A stretch of DNA of 64,000 bases from JAPORK01 sp026710285. Its GTDB lineage: Bacteria; Pseudomonadota; Gammaproteobacteria; Pseudomonadales; Endozoicomonadaceae. Below the pieces are notes generated by a model. That model was not told where the DNA came from. It saw nothing but the letters and a program-made list of their open reading frames with translations, and did no database searches. Location: positions 1,860,001-1,924,000 of the forward strand of contig OZ241746.1 in the NCBI GenBank assembly GCA_965201045.1. Direction: 5' to 3'. Of this stretch, positions 63,412-64,000 are shown in pieces; the stretch's first letter is position 1, and every line of letters begins with the position of its first letter. The position numbers and the translations under genes were made by a program.

Positions 63412-64000
63412 ATGAAAATTGCTGTATTTAACGCTTACCCTTATGATGAAGAGTACTTCAGTCGTTACAATGAGTATGGCTATTCTCTTACATTTTTTAA
63501 AGATCGCCTTTGTGATAAAACAGCAGCGTTAGCTTTGCCATATGATGCTATATGTGTTTTTGCCAATGATGATCTGAGTGAAAAAGTGCTTAAAACACTG
63601 GCTGGCGGGAATATAAAAATTATTGCCCTACGTTGTACCGGCTTCAACAATATAGATCTTCAGGTTGCCAGAGAGTTAAATATTGCCGTTGTCAGAGTCC
63701 CTGTATATTCACCCGAAGCGGTCGCAGAACATGCAACAGCATTGTTGCTGACATTGAATCGTAAACTTCATCAGGCATATAACAGAATAAAAGAAAATAA
63801 TTTTTCTTTGGATGGTCTGATGGGATATAACCTGCATAAAAAAACAATCGGTGTCATTGGTGTGGGCAGCATTGGTTTAGCATTTTGCCGTATTATGAAA
63901 GGGTTTGGCTGTTCTTTGCTTGCTGTTGATCCGCAACCAAACAAAGATGCAGAAGCGTTAGGGGTGTGTTATGTTTCATTGGATGAACTGGTCAGTAATA
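63412..64000 (+). CDS. ldhA: D-lactate dehydrogenase (2-hydroxyacid dehydrogenase), 5' part
   Basis: The frame runs off the right edge; 196 codons are visible. MKIAVFNAYPYDEEYFSRYN is the typical LdhA start, with YDAICVFANDDLSEKVL, ALRCTGFNNIDL (substrate-binding Arg region) and the NAD-binding GVIGVGSIGLAFCRIMKGFG. GAGGAAAAT stands nine bases before ATG 63412; an ATG two codons upstream is too close to it. Reduces pyruvate to D-lactate with NADH in fermentation. Confidence 0.9.
   Translation, partial: MKIAVFNAYPYDEEYFSRYNEYGYSLTFFKDRLCDKTAALALPYDAICVFANDDLSEKVLKTLAGGNIKIIALRCTGFNNIDLQVARELNIAVVRVPVYSPEAVAEHATALLLTLNRKLHQAYNRIKENNFSLDGLMGYNLHKKTIGVIGVGSIGLAFCRIMKGFGCSLLAVDPQPNKDAEALGVCYVSLDELVSN

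Overview
The window is AT-rich bacterial DNA. The housekeeping genes point to a gammaproteobacterium: the block cmk-rpsA-ihfB-lapA-lapB, ubiA with ubiC, uvrB, mgtE, thiD, trhO (yceA), a Fre-type flavin reductase and an ldhA-type dehydrogenase cut by the right edge. About half of the window is accessory DNA typical of a host-associated or intracellular lifestyle: an ankyrin protein, a DUF1521 (metal-induced autocleavage) type III effector-like protein, a tyrosine phosphatase, MORN-GDSL and phospholipase D proteins, two giant RHS proteins, and several families of small exported proteins. An Endozoicomonadaceae-like or similar animal-associated lineage would fit, but that guess rests on gene style only, because no rRNA is present.

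Layout. 1-0.8 kb: end of an ankyrin gene. 1-3.7 kb: ubiA, ubiC and an enoyl-CoA hydratase/hydrolase gene on the minus strand. 3.9-5.8 kb: a three-gene plus-strand cassette around the DUF1521 protein. 5.8-9.1 kb: two paralogous exported proteins rich in tyrosine, SH3-like and nuclear-localisation-like motifs. 9.5-11.3 kb: a large secreted protein. 11.8-13.8 kb: uvrB. 14-18.9 kb: small unknowns, then an orphan pilus chaperone and an adhesin-like gene. 19-30.4 kb: two tandem 1,860-residue RHS paralogs. 30.9-34.4 kb: tyrosine phosphatase and a secreted Cys-rich protein. 34.7-41.3 kb: the conserved lapB-lapA-ihfB-rpsA-cmk block and mgtE. 42-45.6 kb: four copies of a six-cysteine secreted protein, with duplicated upstream DNA and an IS1634-like transposase remnant. 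45.6-51.2 kb: SWIM/SNF2 helicase and phospholipase D protein. 51.5-56.2 kb: five exported TPR-like genes, largely made by one 1.76-kb tandem duplication. 56.3-57.4 kb: a graveyard of mobile DNA (dRS3-like repeat, 5' fragment of a group II intron, 38-bp palindrome, dispersed inverted repeats). 57.8-64 kb: thiD, trhO, fre, the MORN-GDSL gene, a small unknown and the start of ldhA.

How it fits together. The housekeeping genes are ordinary. The accessory genes look like a host-manipulation arsenal: protein-tyrosine dephosphorylation, lipid attack (GDSL, PLD), and proteins carrying host-like linear motifs. Much of it is expanding by tandem duplication. The strongest candidates for undescribed biology are the paired motif-rich exported proteins (5.8-9.1 kb), the DUF1521 cassette (3.9-5.8 kb) and the two leader-sharing secreted families (42-45.6 kb and 51.5-56.2 kb). 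I saw no tRNA, rRNA, CRISPR array or intact transposase.
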